NCBI GenBank assembly: GCA_003485885.1
Contig: DNHM01000268.1
Coordinates: 1-14,307 of the forward strand
Source of the DNA: Acidimicrobiaceae bacterium
GTDB lineage: Bacteria > Actinomycetota > Acidimicrobiia > Acidimicrobiales > UBA10347
DNA length: 14,307 bases
Direction: 5' to 3'
Position 1 is the first letter of the stretch. Each line of letters starts with the position of its first letter. Shown here piece by piece: positions 1 through 7,617 of this stretch. The translations under genes and the position numbers were made by a program. The notes beneath the pieces were generated by a model that did no database searches, was not told the DNA's origin, and worked only from the letters and a program-made list of their open reading frames with translations.

Positions 1-1
1 G

Positions 2-286
2 TGCGCAGCGATGGATGCGCTCGATGGCACCGATACGTACGAACAGGCAGTTTCCGCGCTCGGGATCATTACTACTGCGATGTCCGAAGTCGGCGCCGGA
101 TCCGCAGACGTGGTGCGCACCGTGATCTATGTGACCGACATCGACCGGGACATGCAACAGGTCGCACGGGCACACCTCGAGCTCTTTGATGACGTGCGGC
201 CGGTGTCGACCATGGTCGAAGTCGCCAAGTTGGTCGATCCTCGGATGACCGTTGAGATCGAGGTCTACGCCATTATCGATGCATAG
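2..286 (+). CDS. RidA/YjgF-family protein, 5' truncated by window edge
   Basis: This is the C-terminal two thirds of a RidA (YjgF/YER057c/UK114) protein. The reading frame is open to the left edge, and the first residues (CAAMDALDG) align with the family's G-TTA-D-DG segment, so about 35-40 N-terminal residues lie outside the window. Family signatures are the Y-x-QA-x-AL helix, the DVV-RTVIYVTD strand and the closing VEIEVYAI strand. Classical RidA proteins hydrolyse reactive enamine/imine intermediates and use an Arg in an 'ARSCV' strand. Here the matching strand reads RPVSTMV, so by eye alignment a Ser takes the Arg position. That resembles the non-canonical Rid subfamilies, for which deaminase activity is not assured. 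The ATG at 11 is probably internal. Family assignment is firm; exact function is not. Confidence 0.85.
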   Translation, partial: CAAMDALDGTDTYEQAVSALGIITTAMSEVGAGSADVVRTVIYVTDIDRDMQQVARAHLELFDDVRPVSTMVEVAKLVDPRMTVEIEVYAIIDA

Positions 287-322
287 CCACGCTGGCTTCG
301 CTCGAACTCGTGGTCCCAAACG

Positions 323-580
323 GTGGGTTGTTCGATTGGCAGAATTTTCATCTTCGACGCTCTCGTTCGCAGGTTTCGCCACACGAAGGCAACGGCGATA
401 TCCGAACCCGATATGAAGATGGTCGAACTCGCCGAAAAACTTGCCGAAAAGCGCGGCGATAACGTGACGCCAGGCGTTGCTCAACCAGGTGAGAACGTCG
501 GGGAACGGTTGGCATCGAGCGCCGACCTGTTAGGAATCGTGACGAGCACACGAGAAAACAAGATCATCTCGGGCGGATGA
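323..580 (+). CDS. Doubtful small ORF (85 aa or 56 aa)
   Basis: The roughly 300-nt gap between the RidA-like gene and the end of the ligase gene holds one open plus-strand frame. It would begin at a GTG (323), or more plausibly at the ATG at 413, giving a 56-residue hydrophilic peptide with a charged helical start (MKMVELAEKLAEKRGD). No clear Shine-Dalgarno sequence precedes either start, and I recognise no family. An overlapping minus-strand frame (348-551) is equally unsupported. It could be a short species-specific protein, a gene remnant or chance. Confidence 0.2.
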   Translation: MGCSIGRIFIFDALVRRFRHTKATAISEPDMKMVELAEKLAEKRGDNVTPGVAQPGENVGERLASSADLLGIVTSTRENKIISGG

Positions 581-587
581 GGGTGAG

Positions 588-2600
588 CTAGCTGTCAGCG
601 AGGAGAGCGATGAACTCTTCGCCGGTCAGTACCAGGTATCGCTCGGGATCGGCTGCGACCAACGCGTCGACTTTGTCGACCTTGGCTTGGCCGGCGCTCT
701 CGCCGATCACGTAACGAGTGACCTTGGCGCTCACCGAGGATGCCGGGTCGCCACCCAAAGTGCGCACCGCTTCCTTTGCCTCATCGCGTTTCATACCGCC
801 AGGCAGCGTGCCCGTGACGAGCACCTTGTGTCCCGAGAACGGGGCTCCTTCGGCGACCTCGATTTCGGGCATTGGCATTGGTTCGAGGCCGAGCTCGGCG
901 AGTCGGTCGAGGACGGGGGAGAGGGCGTCGAGGTCGGCGACGATGGCTTCGGCTCGGCCATCACCGATGCCGTCGACTTGGAGCAGGGTGTCGAAGTCAG
1001 CCGCTCGGATTGCTTCGAGCGAGCCGAAGTGTTCGGCTAATCGGCGGGCGAAGGTCCGGTTTACGAATCGAATCCCAAGCGAGCCGAGTACATGGTCGAG
1101 GCGGGTTGTCTTCAGCGAGGCAGCGATGATGTCGACGATCTTGGTCGACGAGTCGGTGATGCCTTCGAGAGTGGCCCAGGCCTCGGCGTTCAGCGCGAAC
1201 ACGTCGGCCAGATTGTCCACCAGTCCGGCATCGACGGCCTTCTGCAACGCGATCTTGCCTACACCGTCCCAGTCGAAACCATTGCGACTGGCCGCGCTGG
1301 CCAAACGGGAACCCAGCGAACACGTGGGGCTCAAACACTTCGGACGGGCAGCCGAGAAGTCCAGAGGTTCACCACAGTTCGGGCAGATCTGCGTGTCTTC
1401 GTAGGGGACCGAGTCGGCCGGGCGTTCGCTGAGCACGACCTCGACGATCTGGGGAATGATCTCATTGCGTTTCGTGACGACAACGGTGTCGCCAATGCGA
1501 ACATCGAGTGCTCTGATGATTGCGGGATTGTGCAGTGATGCTCGTTCGACGGCGGTGCCAGCGAGCTGGACCGGTTCTAGGAGCACAGCGGTGTACGAGA
1601 TTGCGCCGGTTTTGCCGACCGCGTTCTCGATGCGGTCGAGCACACCGAGAGCCGTCTCGGACGGGAATTTGAAGGCAATCGCCCAATGCGGAATGCGGCT
1701 GCCTTCGCCGAGTCGTTCCCGCATCGCTCGGTTGTTGACAGCGATGACGGCCCCGTCGAGCAGGTAGTCAAAGTCGACGTCGGCCATAACAACACCAATC
1801 GTGTCGATATGGGCTCGTAAGGATGCTGCGCTGATTGGAGCGGTGTCGAAGATGGCTGTCAGCGGTGCGAGTTGAGGTTCGTCGGCCACGACCATGAAAC
1901 CGAGGTCGGCGAGTGCGAAGAAGTCATCGACGAGCGAATCGTTTGCGGACGCTGCGATCGAGAAGGCAACGAAACGCATAGGCGATTCGTACGTGCGGTC
2001 TTTGGTCGCCTGGTTCAGGGTCGGCCCGATGGGGTTGCGACGGTTAGCGAACGGCGTGCCCCGATTGGCCGACGCGACCGCAAGGTCTTCGTGGGTCATC
2101 ACGACCTCGCCTCGGACTTCGATGTCGAGAGGCTGGGGGAGCGTGATTGGGAGATTGGCGATCAGGTCGCTGTTGTGGATGACCGAGGTGCCAAGTTCTC
2201 CATTGCCGCGAGTGATCACGTCGTCGAGGGTTCCGCCGACGTACCTGACAGCGAGCGCCACGCCATCGAGTTTGGGGGTCACGATCAGGGCGGTGTCCGC
2301 ACCTACCCGGTCGATGAACTTCGTGAGCTCGTCGTCGGTGGTGACCTTGCCGAGTGACAACATCCTGATTGGGTGGGGAACGTCGCCCAACTCCTGGCCG
2401 CCAGCGACAGAGTTCAGGAATGACTCGACATCGGCCCGGTCAGAATCGAGTGCTGCCAGCTGATCGCGCAGCTCATCGAACTCGTCGTCGCTCATGATCG
2501 GCTCGCCCGATCGGTATGCCTTCTCGGCCTCGACAAGTTGGTCGAGCAACATGCCAGCCGCGCCGGTGTTGCCAGGTGTGGGACTATTCGCAGTCATCAC
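588..2600 (-). CDS. ligA: NAD-dependent DNA ligase, divergent LigA type
   Basis: A 670-residue protein with the complete LigA domain order. NAD-dependent ligases seal 3'-OH/5'-phosphate nicks in replication and repair through an adenyl-lysine. Visible are a degenerate Ia region (about 28-46), the adenylation motif KLDG (110-113), the EVRGEV strand (161-166), FANRRN (184-189), WAIAFKFP (307-313), an OB fold (about 328-400), a four-Cys zinc finger (C406, C409, C422, C427), helix-hairpin-helix repeats (about 435-560) and a C-terminal BRCT domain (588-670). Several usually strict motifs are altered: SLGK for SLDN, RGNG for RGDG, KRNEIIPQ for the (R/K)AGDVIP stretch, and GIRFVN for GIRHVG. The start is GTG at 2600 or the ATG three bases inside; the Met at residue 17 is an alternative. 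No strong ribosome binding site is seen. It is either the sole ligase of a divergent lineage or a second LigA paralogue. Confidence 0.9.
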   Translation of the reverse strand: MMTANSPTPGNTGAAGMLLDQLVEAEKAYRSGEPIMSDDEFDELRDQLAALDSDRADVESFLNSVAGGQELGDVPHPIRMLSLGKVTTDDELTKFIDRVGADTALIVTPKLDGVALAVRYVGGTLDDVITRGNGELGTSVIHNSDLIANLPITLPQPLDIEVRGEVVMTHEDLAVASANRGTPFANRRNPIGPTLNQATKDRTYESPMRFVAFSIAASANDSLVDDFFALADLGFMVVADEPQLAPLTAIFDTAPISAASLRAHIDTIGVVMADVDFDYLLDGAVIAVNNRAMRERLGEGSRIPHWAIAFKFPSETALGVLDRIENAVGKTGAISYTAVLLEPVQLAGTAVERASLHNPAIIRALDVRIGDTVVVTKRNEIIPQIVEVVLSERPADSVPYEDTQICPNCGEPLDFSAARPKCLSPTCSLGSRLASAASRNGFDWDGVGKIALQKAVDAGLVDNLADVFALNAEAWATLEGITDSSTKIVDIIAASLKTTRLDHVLGSLGIRFVNRTFARRLAEHFGSLEAIRAADFDTLLQVDGIGDGRAEAIVADLDALSPVLDRLAELGLEPMPMPEIEVAEGAPFSGHKVLVTGTLPGGMKRDEAKEAVRTLGGDPASSVSAKVTRYVIGESAGQAKVDKVDALVAADPERYLVLTGEEFIALLADS

Positions 2601-2684
2601 TTCGCATCATGCCAGACCGCTCCATCTTCTTGGCGGGATCTCGAGCGGTTTCTCAGGCGGGCAAGAAAGGTTCGTTTGGCCACT

Positions 2685-2696
2685 CACCAGATGGTG
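2685..2696. repeat. 12-bp palindrome between ligase and oxidoreductase genes
   Basis: CACCA-GA-TGGTG, a 5-2-5 palindrome in the 150-nt divergent intergenic region. It could be a regulator half of a pair with the palindrome at 2709-2720, whose centre is 24 bp away. No regulator can be named. Confidence 0.35.
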
Positions 2697-2708
2697 GGCG
2701 ATAGGCGA

Positions 2709-2720
2709 CTGCACATGCAG
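2709..2720. repeat. Second 12-bp palindrome upstream of the oxidoreductase
   Basis: CTGCA-CA-TGCAG, also a 5-2-5 palindrome but with different arms from the one at 2685-2696. It lies 18 nt upstream of the candidate -10 box of the oxidoreductase, near the expected -35 position. A role as operator is inference. Confidence 0.35.
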
Positions 2721-2738
2721 TTTGTTGCACGAAGCGAT

Positions 2739-2744
2739 TACAGT
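2739..2744 (+). promoter_or_regulatory. Candidate -10 box, leaderless layout, for the oxidoreductase
   Basis: TACAGT (TANNNT) ends 6 nt before the ATG at 2751, with no Shine-Dalgarno sequence in between. In actinobacteria this spacing places transcription initiation at the A of the start codon. No good -35 is seen 16-18 nt upstream. Confidence 0.45.
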
Positions 2745-2750
2745 CCGCGC

Positions 2751-3719
2751 ATGCATGCGATTCGAATTGGTGAGACCGGTGGCCCTCAAGTTATGAGTTT
2801 CGAGGAAGTCGATGAGCCGACTGCCGCGGCGGACAACATCGTCGTCACGGTCGGCGCTGCCGGCGTGAACTACATCGACACCTACCACCGGTCAGGGCTC
2901 TATGACATGCCCCTACCTTTCACTCCTGGCCTCGAAGGTTCAGGCACTGTCTCGGCTGTGGGCAGCGACGTCAGCCAGTGGAGTGTCGGCGACAAGGTGG
3001 CGTGGACCGGTGCTATTGGCAGTTATGCCGAACAGGTCGCCATGCCGGCAGCGTCGGCGGTTGCCGTCCCCGCCGGCGTCAGCGACGATGTCGCTGCGGC
3101 CGCAATGCTGCAGGGGCTCACCGCTCATTACCTGGTCGACAGCACCTACGCGCTGCAACAAGGCGACAAGTGTGTCGTGCACGCTGCTGCGGGTGGTGTT
3201 GGCCTGCTGCTCGTACAGATGGCCAAGATGCGAGGCGCCGAGGTCTTCGCAACCGTCGGCACCGACGAGAAAGCCGAGTTAGCCAGAGGGGCTGGTGCCG
3301 ACCATGTGATCATGTACCGCCACGTCGACTTCGCTGAAGCCATCGAGCAGATTGCAGGCCCGAACGCCATCGATGTTGTGTACGACGGTGTCGGTGCCAC
3401 CACCTTCGACGGCGGCCTGCGAGTGCTGCGACGCCGTGGCGTCATGGCCACGTTCGGCAATGCATCGGGCCCCGTTACTGCCATCACACCTATCGCAGCG
3501 AGCGCAGGCAAGTCACTGTTCGTGACCCGCCCCAGCCTGTTCGACTACATCGCCGAGCCAGGTGAGCTGCAAACGCGCGCCGACGAGATGTTTGGCTGGA
3601 TCGCTGCGGGCGACCTCGATGTTCGCATCGGTCTTGAACTGCCACTCGCGAGTGCCGTCGAGGCACACGAACTGCTGGAAGGTCGCCACACGACCGGCAA
3701 GGTCCTGCTGCGCCCCTAA
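2751..3719 (+). CDS. Zinc-independent quinone oxidoreductase (NADPH:quinone reductase, MDR superfamily)
   Basis: A 322-residue medium-chain dehydrogenase/reductase of the QOR (zeta-crystallin-like) group, expected to transfer hydride from NADPH to quinones or other enones in the cytoplasm. The N-terminal catalytic GroES-like fold shows the QOR signatures VNYIDTYHRSGLY (39-51) and FTPGLEGSGTV (57-67). The Rossmann fold follows, with HAAAGGVGLLLVQMAK (144-159). The Cys/His zinc ligands of alcohol dehydrogenases are absent, as expected for QOR. The length matches the family. The frame stays open upstream to 2538, but the ATG at 2751 is chosen because homologous sequence begins there, the upstream residues are low-quality, and a TACAGT box sits 6 nt before it. 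The gene stands alone, divergent from the ligase and convergent with the phosphotransferase. The substrate cannot be deduced. Confidence 0.9.
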   Translation: MHAIRIGETGGPQVMSFEEVDEPTAAADNIVVTVGAAGVNYIDTYHRSGLYDMPLPFTPGLEGSGTVSAVGSDVSQWSVGDKVAWTGAIGSYAEQVAMPAASAVAVPAGVSDDVAAAAMLQGLTAHYLVDSTYALQQGDKCVVHAAAGGVGLLLVQMAKMRGAEVFATVGTDEKAELARGAGADHVIMYRHVDFAEAIEQIAGPNAIDVVYDGVGATTFDGGLRVLRRRGVMATFGNASGPVTAITPIAASAGKSLFVTRPSLFDYIAEPGELQTRADEMFGWIAAGDLDVRIGLELPLASAVEAHELLEGRHTTGKVLLRP

Positions 3720-3722
3720 GGC

Positions 3723-3756
3723 GAAAAGTTACTTCCCCTGGGGAGGTAAACAATTC
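3723..3756. terminator. Bidirectional palindromic terminator (imperfect copy)
   Basis: An imperfect inverted repeat centred on T3739, left arm GAAAAGTTACTTCCCC and right arm GGGGAGGTAAACAATTC. It begins 4 nt after the oxidoreductase stop and lies between that gene and the convergent phosphotransferase. It shares its left arm and CCCC-T-GGGG core with the perfect palindrome at 12691-12725, so both appear to be members of one terminator or repeat family. Confidence 0.65.
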
Positions 3757-3835
3757 GTGTGGGGGATGCGTCCGGTCCGCAGATAGTCGCCCTTTGTGGG
3801 CAAAAGAGCCTCGACCGTTGGCAGCGTGAGAACCG

Positions 3836-4840
3836 TTAGGCAGCCTGGTTCGCAGGGTCGATGAGGCAGAGTGCGTCCCATTCGAGTTCGGCAACCCGAC
3901 GGCCGCTCGCTGCCATGATCACGGAACGGAAGGTGCCGTCGAGATGTTGACGACCTTGGCGTGCGAGCCCCAGTCCCCACCACACACACCGGTAGACCTT
4001 CCACCAGTGGAAACGTTCGTCACTCCACTCGCCACCGCCCGCTTCATAGCCACGGCGAAGATCGCTCCGATTGGCGAAGCCCCCGATCTCAAGTGAGTCG
4101 TTACGGGCTCGCCACATGCGTTGCGCCAGCCATGCCAGGTCTTCGAAGGGCTCACCAATATGAGCGGTCTCCCAATCAAGAATGGCGCCGAGTCCGGTCT
4201 CGTTCACAATGATGTTGCCGTTGCGGGTGTCGCCGTGGATGGGCGTAACGGCTACCGGCGACGGTTGGTTATGGGTCAGCCACCGGACGACGAGCTCAAA
4301 AGCAGGAGAGCGTTGCAGCAGTTCGGACATTCCTTCGTCGATCCAGGCAAGGGCGGCGTCGACAGCGGTGCCAGGTGGGCGTTCGACGTCGGCAGGAACC
4401 TCGTCGATGCTGCGTACGTGCAGCCGCGCCAGCGACTCGCCGATCTGGTAAGCCACCGTTGCACCCAACCCGGGAGTGTCCGCGCATAATTCGACAACCC
4501 GCTTAGGGATGGTGACCCCAGAGATCTGCTGGGTGATGAAGAATGGGCCGCCCAGGATCGAGGCGTCGTCGCTCCACCCAACCACTTCGGCGACGTTCAT
4601 GCCAGCACGGTGCGCAAGGTTCAGCCATTGGACCTCGTCGGGAATGGAACGAAACGCTTCACCCTCGTTTGGGAGCTGGGTGATACACAGCGCCCGGTCG
4701 GTTCCGTCGATCGTTGCGTCGAAGAGCACATTGATCCGCCGAGCCCCTGCCGTAACCGGTGACAGATTCGAGGTGGCCACGACGGCGTCGAGTTCGTCGC
4801 TTAGGTATCGGCTGAGCGTCTCGTTGGTGATCGATGCCAT
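3836..4840 (-). CDS. Aminoglycoside phosphotransferase-fold kinase, ACAD10-like
   Basis: A 334-residue APH/ChoK-fold protein. The C-terminal lobe has the catalytic HGD-x4-N loop (H202, D204, N209) and the metal-binding LDWE motif (D222), followed by the AHIGEPFEDLAW stretch typical of the ACAD10/ACAD11-like branch. Those kinases are linked to hydroxyacyl-CoA and fatty-acid metabolism rather than antibiotic resistance. The N-lobe strand that normally carries a basic ATP-contacting residue (VLR in relatives) reads LCITQLP, so that residue seems missing. E69 (DEVQWL) is kept. The start at 4840 is preferred over the open frame to 4975, because the longer version would overlap the protease gene by about 110 nt and the extra residues look non-coding. 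It is the last gene of the minus-strand cluster, 22 nt after the protease. The substrate is unknown. Confidence 0.85.
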   Translation of the reverse strand: MASITNETLSRYLSDELDAVVATSNLSPVTAGARRINVLFDATIDGTDRALCITQLPNEGEAFRSIPDEVQWLNLAHRAGMNVAEVVGWSDDASILGGPFFITQQISGVTIPKRVVELCADTPGLGATVAYQIGESLARLHVRSIDEVPADVERPPGTAVDAALAWIDEGMSELLQRSPAFELVVRWLTHNQPSPVAVTPIHGDTRNGNIIVNETGLGAILDWETAHIGEPFEDLAWLAQRMWRARNDSLEIGGFANRSDLRRGYEAGGGEWSDERFHWWKVYRCVWWGLGLARQGRQHLDGTFRSVIMAASGRRVAELEWDALCLIDPANQAA

Positions 4841-4862
4841 GGACACAGTGTGGCAGAGCGGC

Positions 4863-6923
4863 TCAGACTGGCAGTAGAGGAGGCACAGGCAGGCGGACGG
4901 CGTCGGCGACAACTCGGATGAGTTCGGCTTCGTCGGCAGTCGTGGTTGCGTCGTGGGCCACAATGGCCATTGCACCGGTAACGAATGTCTTGCGCCCGGC
5001 GAGCGTGAGTCGCGACAACCGATCGAGCGCAGTGTCGACTTCGGCTACCGACAGAGTGTCGACGGCCGGAAGATCACGTGGGGCAAGGTTGCAGGCGACC
5101 AACGCAGCGGTGAATGCACCCGGGGCCCACTCGATGCCCGAACTGTTGAACCAGGCAATCGCGGCCAAAACGGTGATCGCTTCGGCCTCGAGATTCTCGA
5201 ACTTCAGGTCGTGCTTTGACGAACCAGTGTCACGCTGATCATCGAGGTGACGCAGCATGACACGACGTAACATCCACCGGAACAAGTCCTGTTGTGGATG
5301 CGAACTCTCGATCGTGAGGACCGTGTGACGCAGGGTCTCCTGGAACTCCCACGGTGTTTCTCGTATCGAATGCAGCGCGATATCGATCGCCGGCAGTTGG
5401 AGCGGCCGGTCGAGCTTGCTGATTACTTGGCTCGCTGCCTCGAGGTAGGACGGCTCGAGACCTGTGGCCGATGCCGCGTATGCAAGATCTTTCTCCCGTT
5501 GGACCGGTTCGTCTGAAACGAGTAGGCCCAGTACCGATGCCACCGCTCCTCCCCGGGTGTGGAGGTAGTTCTGGGTCTCTTCGGGGATCCGGGCGAGCAA
5601 CTCTCGGGCATAACTGATGTGGTCGTCGTTTGGGCCGTCAAAGTGCGGCGGCTGATACGACTGGGCGCCGGCCGCTTGGGGTGCTGACATATCGTGTGGC
5701 CCCGACAGGTCCTGTGGGGGCGCGACGTTGGGAGACGATTCAGCCGGCGAAGTTTGGCCCGAGGCCATGATTCCGCCGAGAAGGAGTGCCGGGTCGAACG
5801 GCAGCGCCTTGTTGGCAGGCATGCCCGGGAGGCCAGCCTGCCCGGGAAGCATCTGTCCAGAGTTGGTACCCCATCCTGCCGCGTGGTCCTGGTTCGGAGC
5901 CTGCACTGGCGAAGCGACTTCGGGGGCCGGTTCGTGGAAGGTGCCATCCCAACTGGGCATGAGGCGCGAGATACGAGTCTTGAGTGGCGGGTGAGTGGCA
6001 AAGGCGCTTGTCATCGGTGAACTGAAAAACAGATGACCGGCTTCAACGGCATGGGCGGACCGAATCTTGTTCTCACCGGCCATACCGCCGATCTTGCTGA
6101 GTGCTTCACCCAGACCATCGGGGTTGCGGGTGAACTGCACTGCAGACGCGTCGGCCAACAACTCTCGTTGCCGAGAGACCGCGGCCTGAATCATGCGGGC
6201 AAACAATGTTCCGACCGACCCAATGATCAACAGGCCAATACCGGCAGCCATCATCGCAAACACGATGCCGTTGTCGTCCTTGTTGTTGCTTCGTCGCCGC
6301 CGAGGAGCAAACCAGATTGACTCAAGCAAGATGCGGCCGAGCACGGTCAAGATGGCGATGCCGAAGACCCAGCCAATAATCCTGGTCTTGATTTTGGTGT
6401 CGCCATTGCGGATATGTGCGAATTCGTGCGCGATGACACCTTGGAGCTCGGCCCGAGTGAGGTGCTGTAACGCGCCTCGGGTCACGCCGATCGCGGAGTT
6501 GTCAGGGCTCCACCCGGCAGCGAACGCGTTGATGCCAGGTTCGTTGTCGAGCACGAATACCGCGGGAACAGCCATGCCCGACGCAATGGCAATCTCTTCG
6601 ACCACATTGCTGAGTTGTTTCTCGGCCGGGTCGAGAGTGTTGAAGTCGACCGATCGCCCGCCCATGGAAGTCGCAACGTAGGAACCGCCACCACTCTTGA
6701 TCTGGGCTGACTTGGCCAGCGAAGCGCCGCCGACTCCAAGCAATGTCGCCGGCGCAGCGATGGCAATGGCAGCAAGGGGGTCGATCTCGCTAGTCGTATA
6801 TGCCAACACAACCGTAAGTAATGCCGATACCAACGCAATGATTGCCACCACGCCAGCAGAGAACAGCAGCACCAGCTTGAACGTGCCTTGTTTTGCCTCG
6901 TCTTGATGGGTTTGAAAGTCCAT
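4863..6923 (-). CDS. M48-family membrane zinc metalloprotease with long C-terminal extension
   Basis: A 686-residue Ste24p/HtpX-type protease, expected to sit in the cytoplasmic membrane and degrade damaged or misfolded membrane proteins. Two N-terminal membrane segments (about 17-42 and 46-70) precede the zinc site HEFAH (166-170). Two more membrane segments (about 183-205 and 220-245) follow, then the third ligand E254 in RQRELLADA and the conserved ATHPPLKTRI (309-318). That completes a normal HtpX-sized protein. The rest is a Pro/Gly/Ala-rich linker (about 330-430) and a helical domain (about 430-686). The tail, with its D-x3-T-x2-E-EL-R pattern and PVPPLLP end, resembles the TerB-like tail of large M48 proteins that travel with LemA. 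It lies 32 nt downstream of lemA and 22 nt upstream of the phosphotransferase gene, consistent with cotranscription. I see no strong ribosome binding site. Confidence 0.92.
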   Translation of the reverse strand: MDFQTHQDEAKQGTFKLVLLFSAGVVAIIALVSALLTVVLAYTTSEIDPLAAIAIAAPATLLGVGGASLAKSAQIKSGGGSYVATSMGGRSVDFNTLDPAEKQLSNVVEEIAIASGMAVPAVFVLDNEPGINAFAAGWSPDNSAIGVTRGALQHLTRAELQGVIAHEFAHIRNGDTKIKTRIIGWVFGIAILTVLGRILLESIWFAPRRRRSNNKDDNGIVFAMMAAGIGLLIIGSVGTLFARMIQAAVSRQRELLADASAVQFTRNPDGLGEALSKIGGMAGENKIRSAHAVEAGHLFFSSPMTSAFATHPPLKTRISRLMPSWDGTFHEPAPEVASPVQAPNQDHAAGWGTNSGQMLPGQAGLPGMPANKALPFDPALLLGGIMASGQTSPAESSPNVAPPQDLSGPHDMSAPQAAGAQSYQPPHFDGPNDDHISYARELLARIPEETQNYLHTRGGAVASVLGLLVSDEPVQREKDLAYAASATGLEPSYLEAASQVISKLDRPLQLPAIDIALHSIRETPWEFQETLRHTVLTIESSHPQQDLFRWMLRRVMLRHLDDQRDTGSSKHDLKFENLEAEAITVLAAIAWFNSSGIEWAPGAFTAALVACNLAPRDLPAVDTLSVAEVDTALDRLSRLTLAGRKTFVTGAMAIVAHDATTTADEAELIRVVADAVRLPVPPLLPV

Positions 6924-6955
6924 GGGTTACACGACTCGGTAGAGCGTGTGCCAGT

Positions 6956-7582
6956 TCAGCCGTCGGTCGTTGGTCCGTCGTCGCCGAACGAAACTTCGAT
7001 GTTGGCCCGCTTGTGGCTCTTCTCGTCGTCGCCTAGGTCGAGGTATGCGCTGTCCTTGAAGTTGAAGCTGTTTGCGATTACTACCGGTGGGAACGTCTGC
7101 TTGTAGGTCTGGTAATTGTTGACCTGATCGTTGTAGTTCTGGCGGGCGAACGCAATCTTGTTCTCGGTTGTTGTGAGTTCTTCGGTGAGTTGGGCCATGT
7201 TCTGGTTGGCCTTGAGATCGGGGTACGCCTCGGCCACGGCAAGGAGGCGGCCAAGTGCGCCTCCGAGAGCGCCTTCAGAGCTGGCCATCTTGGCCATGGC
7301 TTCCATATTCTGTGGGTCGCCGTTGACCTCGATACGGGCTTGGGTGGCAGAGGCCCGGGCCGCAATGACTGCTTCGAGTGTTTCGCGCTCGTGTCCCATA
7401 TACCCCTTGACTGTTTCGACAAGGTTGGGGATTAGGTCATGGCGCCGCTCGAGTTGCACATCGATCTGGGCGAACGCATTGACCGCCCGTTCGCGCAACT
7501 TGACCAGCTTGTTATACGCAGAGACAACAAAGGCGATGAGAAGCGCAACAATAACGAGAATGACAATGAGGGCGATGACCAT
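6956..7582 (-). CDS. lemA: LemA-family membrane protein
   Basis: A 208-residue LemA protein. It has one N-terminal membrane helix (about residues 2-23) with a very short N-terminal end, then the long antiparallel helical domain with the signature ERRHDLIPNLVETVKGY (45-61), and a later Asn/Gln/Tyr-rich helix leading to PPVVIANSFNF. Length is typical. LemA proteins are widespread, their biochemical role is poorly known, and they are commonly encoded next to M48 proteases or TPM-domain proteins, as here. The ATG at 7582 directly follows a TATGCT box and a 6-nt spacer, a leaderless layout, so the gene may also be transcribed independently of the upstream DUF6285 gene, whose stop is 35 nt away. 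Confidence 0.95.
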   Translation of the reverse strand: MVIALIVILVIVALLIAFVVSAYNKLVKLRERAVNAFAQIDVQLERRHDLIPNLVETVKGYMGHERETLEAVIAARASATQARIEVNGDPQNMEAMAKMASSEGALGGALGRLLAVAEAYPDLKANQNMAQLTEELTTTENKIAFARQNYNDQVNNYQTYKQTFPPVVIANSFNFKDSAYLDLGDDEKSHKRANIEVSFGDDGPTTDG

Positions 7583-7588
7583 CCCTCT

Positions 7589-7594
7589 AGCATA
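7589..7594 (-). promoter_or_regulatory. Candidate -10 box, leaderless layout, for lemA
   Basis: On the minus strand TATGCT is followed by AGAGGG and immediately by the lemA ATG. The purine-rich spacer is too close to the start codon to act as a normal Shine-Dalgarno sequence, so leaderless initiation is the better reading. No convincing -35 is seen. It lies in the 35-nt gap after the DUF6285 gene and would be an internal promoter of the cluster. Confidence 0.5.
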
Positions 7595-7617
7595 GGACGC
7601 AAGATGGTCCGGTGCCG

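Noticed and set aside
285..297. Hairpin AGCCA-CGC-TGGCT after the RidA-like stop as a terminator
   Set aside because: The stem is only 5 bp, it starts within the stop codon, and no T-run follows.
718..1404. A 228-codon plus-strand ORF inside the ligase gene
   Set aside because: It lies antisense to well-conserved LigA sequence and has Ser/Arg/Ala-rich shadow composition with no recognisable domain.
2538..2750. N-terminal extension of the quinone oxidoreductase
   Set aside because: The extra 71 residues overlap the ligase start, have no family similarity, and a TANNNT box sits just before the better start at 2751.
3836..4840. Antibiotic-resistance aminoglycoside kinase
   Set aside because: The motif pattern (LDWE...AHIGEPFEDLAW) and the DUF6285 neighbour place it with ACAD10-type metabolic kinases, not resistance enzymes.
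4841..4975. N-terminal extension of the phosphotransferase
   Set aside because: It would overlap the end of the M48 gene, and the extra residues (MQWPLWPTTQPRL...) look like read-through of non-coding frame.
5423..6001. A 192-codon minus-strand ORF overlapping the M48 gene
   Set aside because: It is an out-of-frame shadow of the protease linker region, rich in Arg/Ser/Pro/Thr, with no domain signature.
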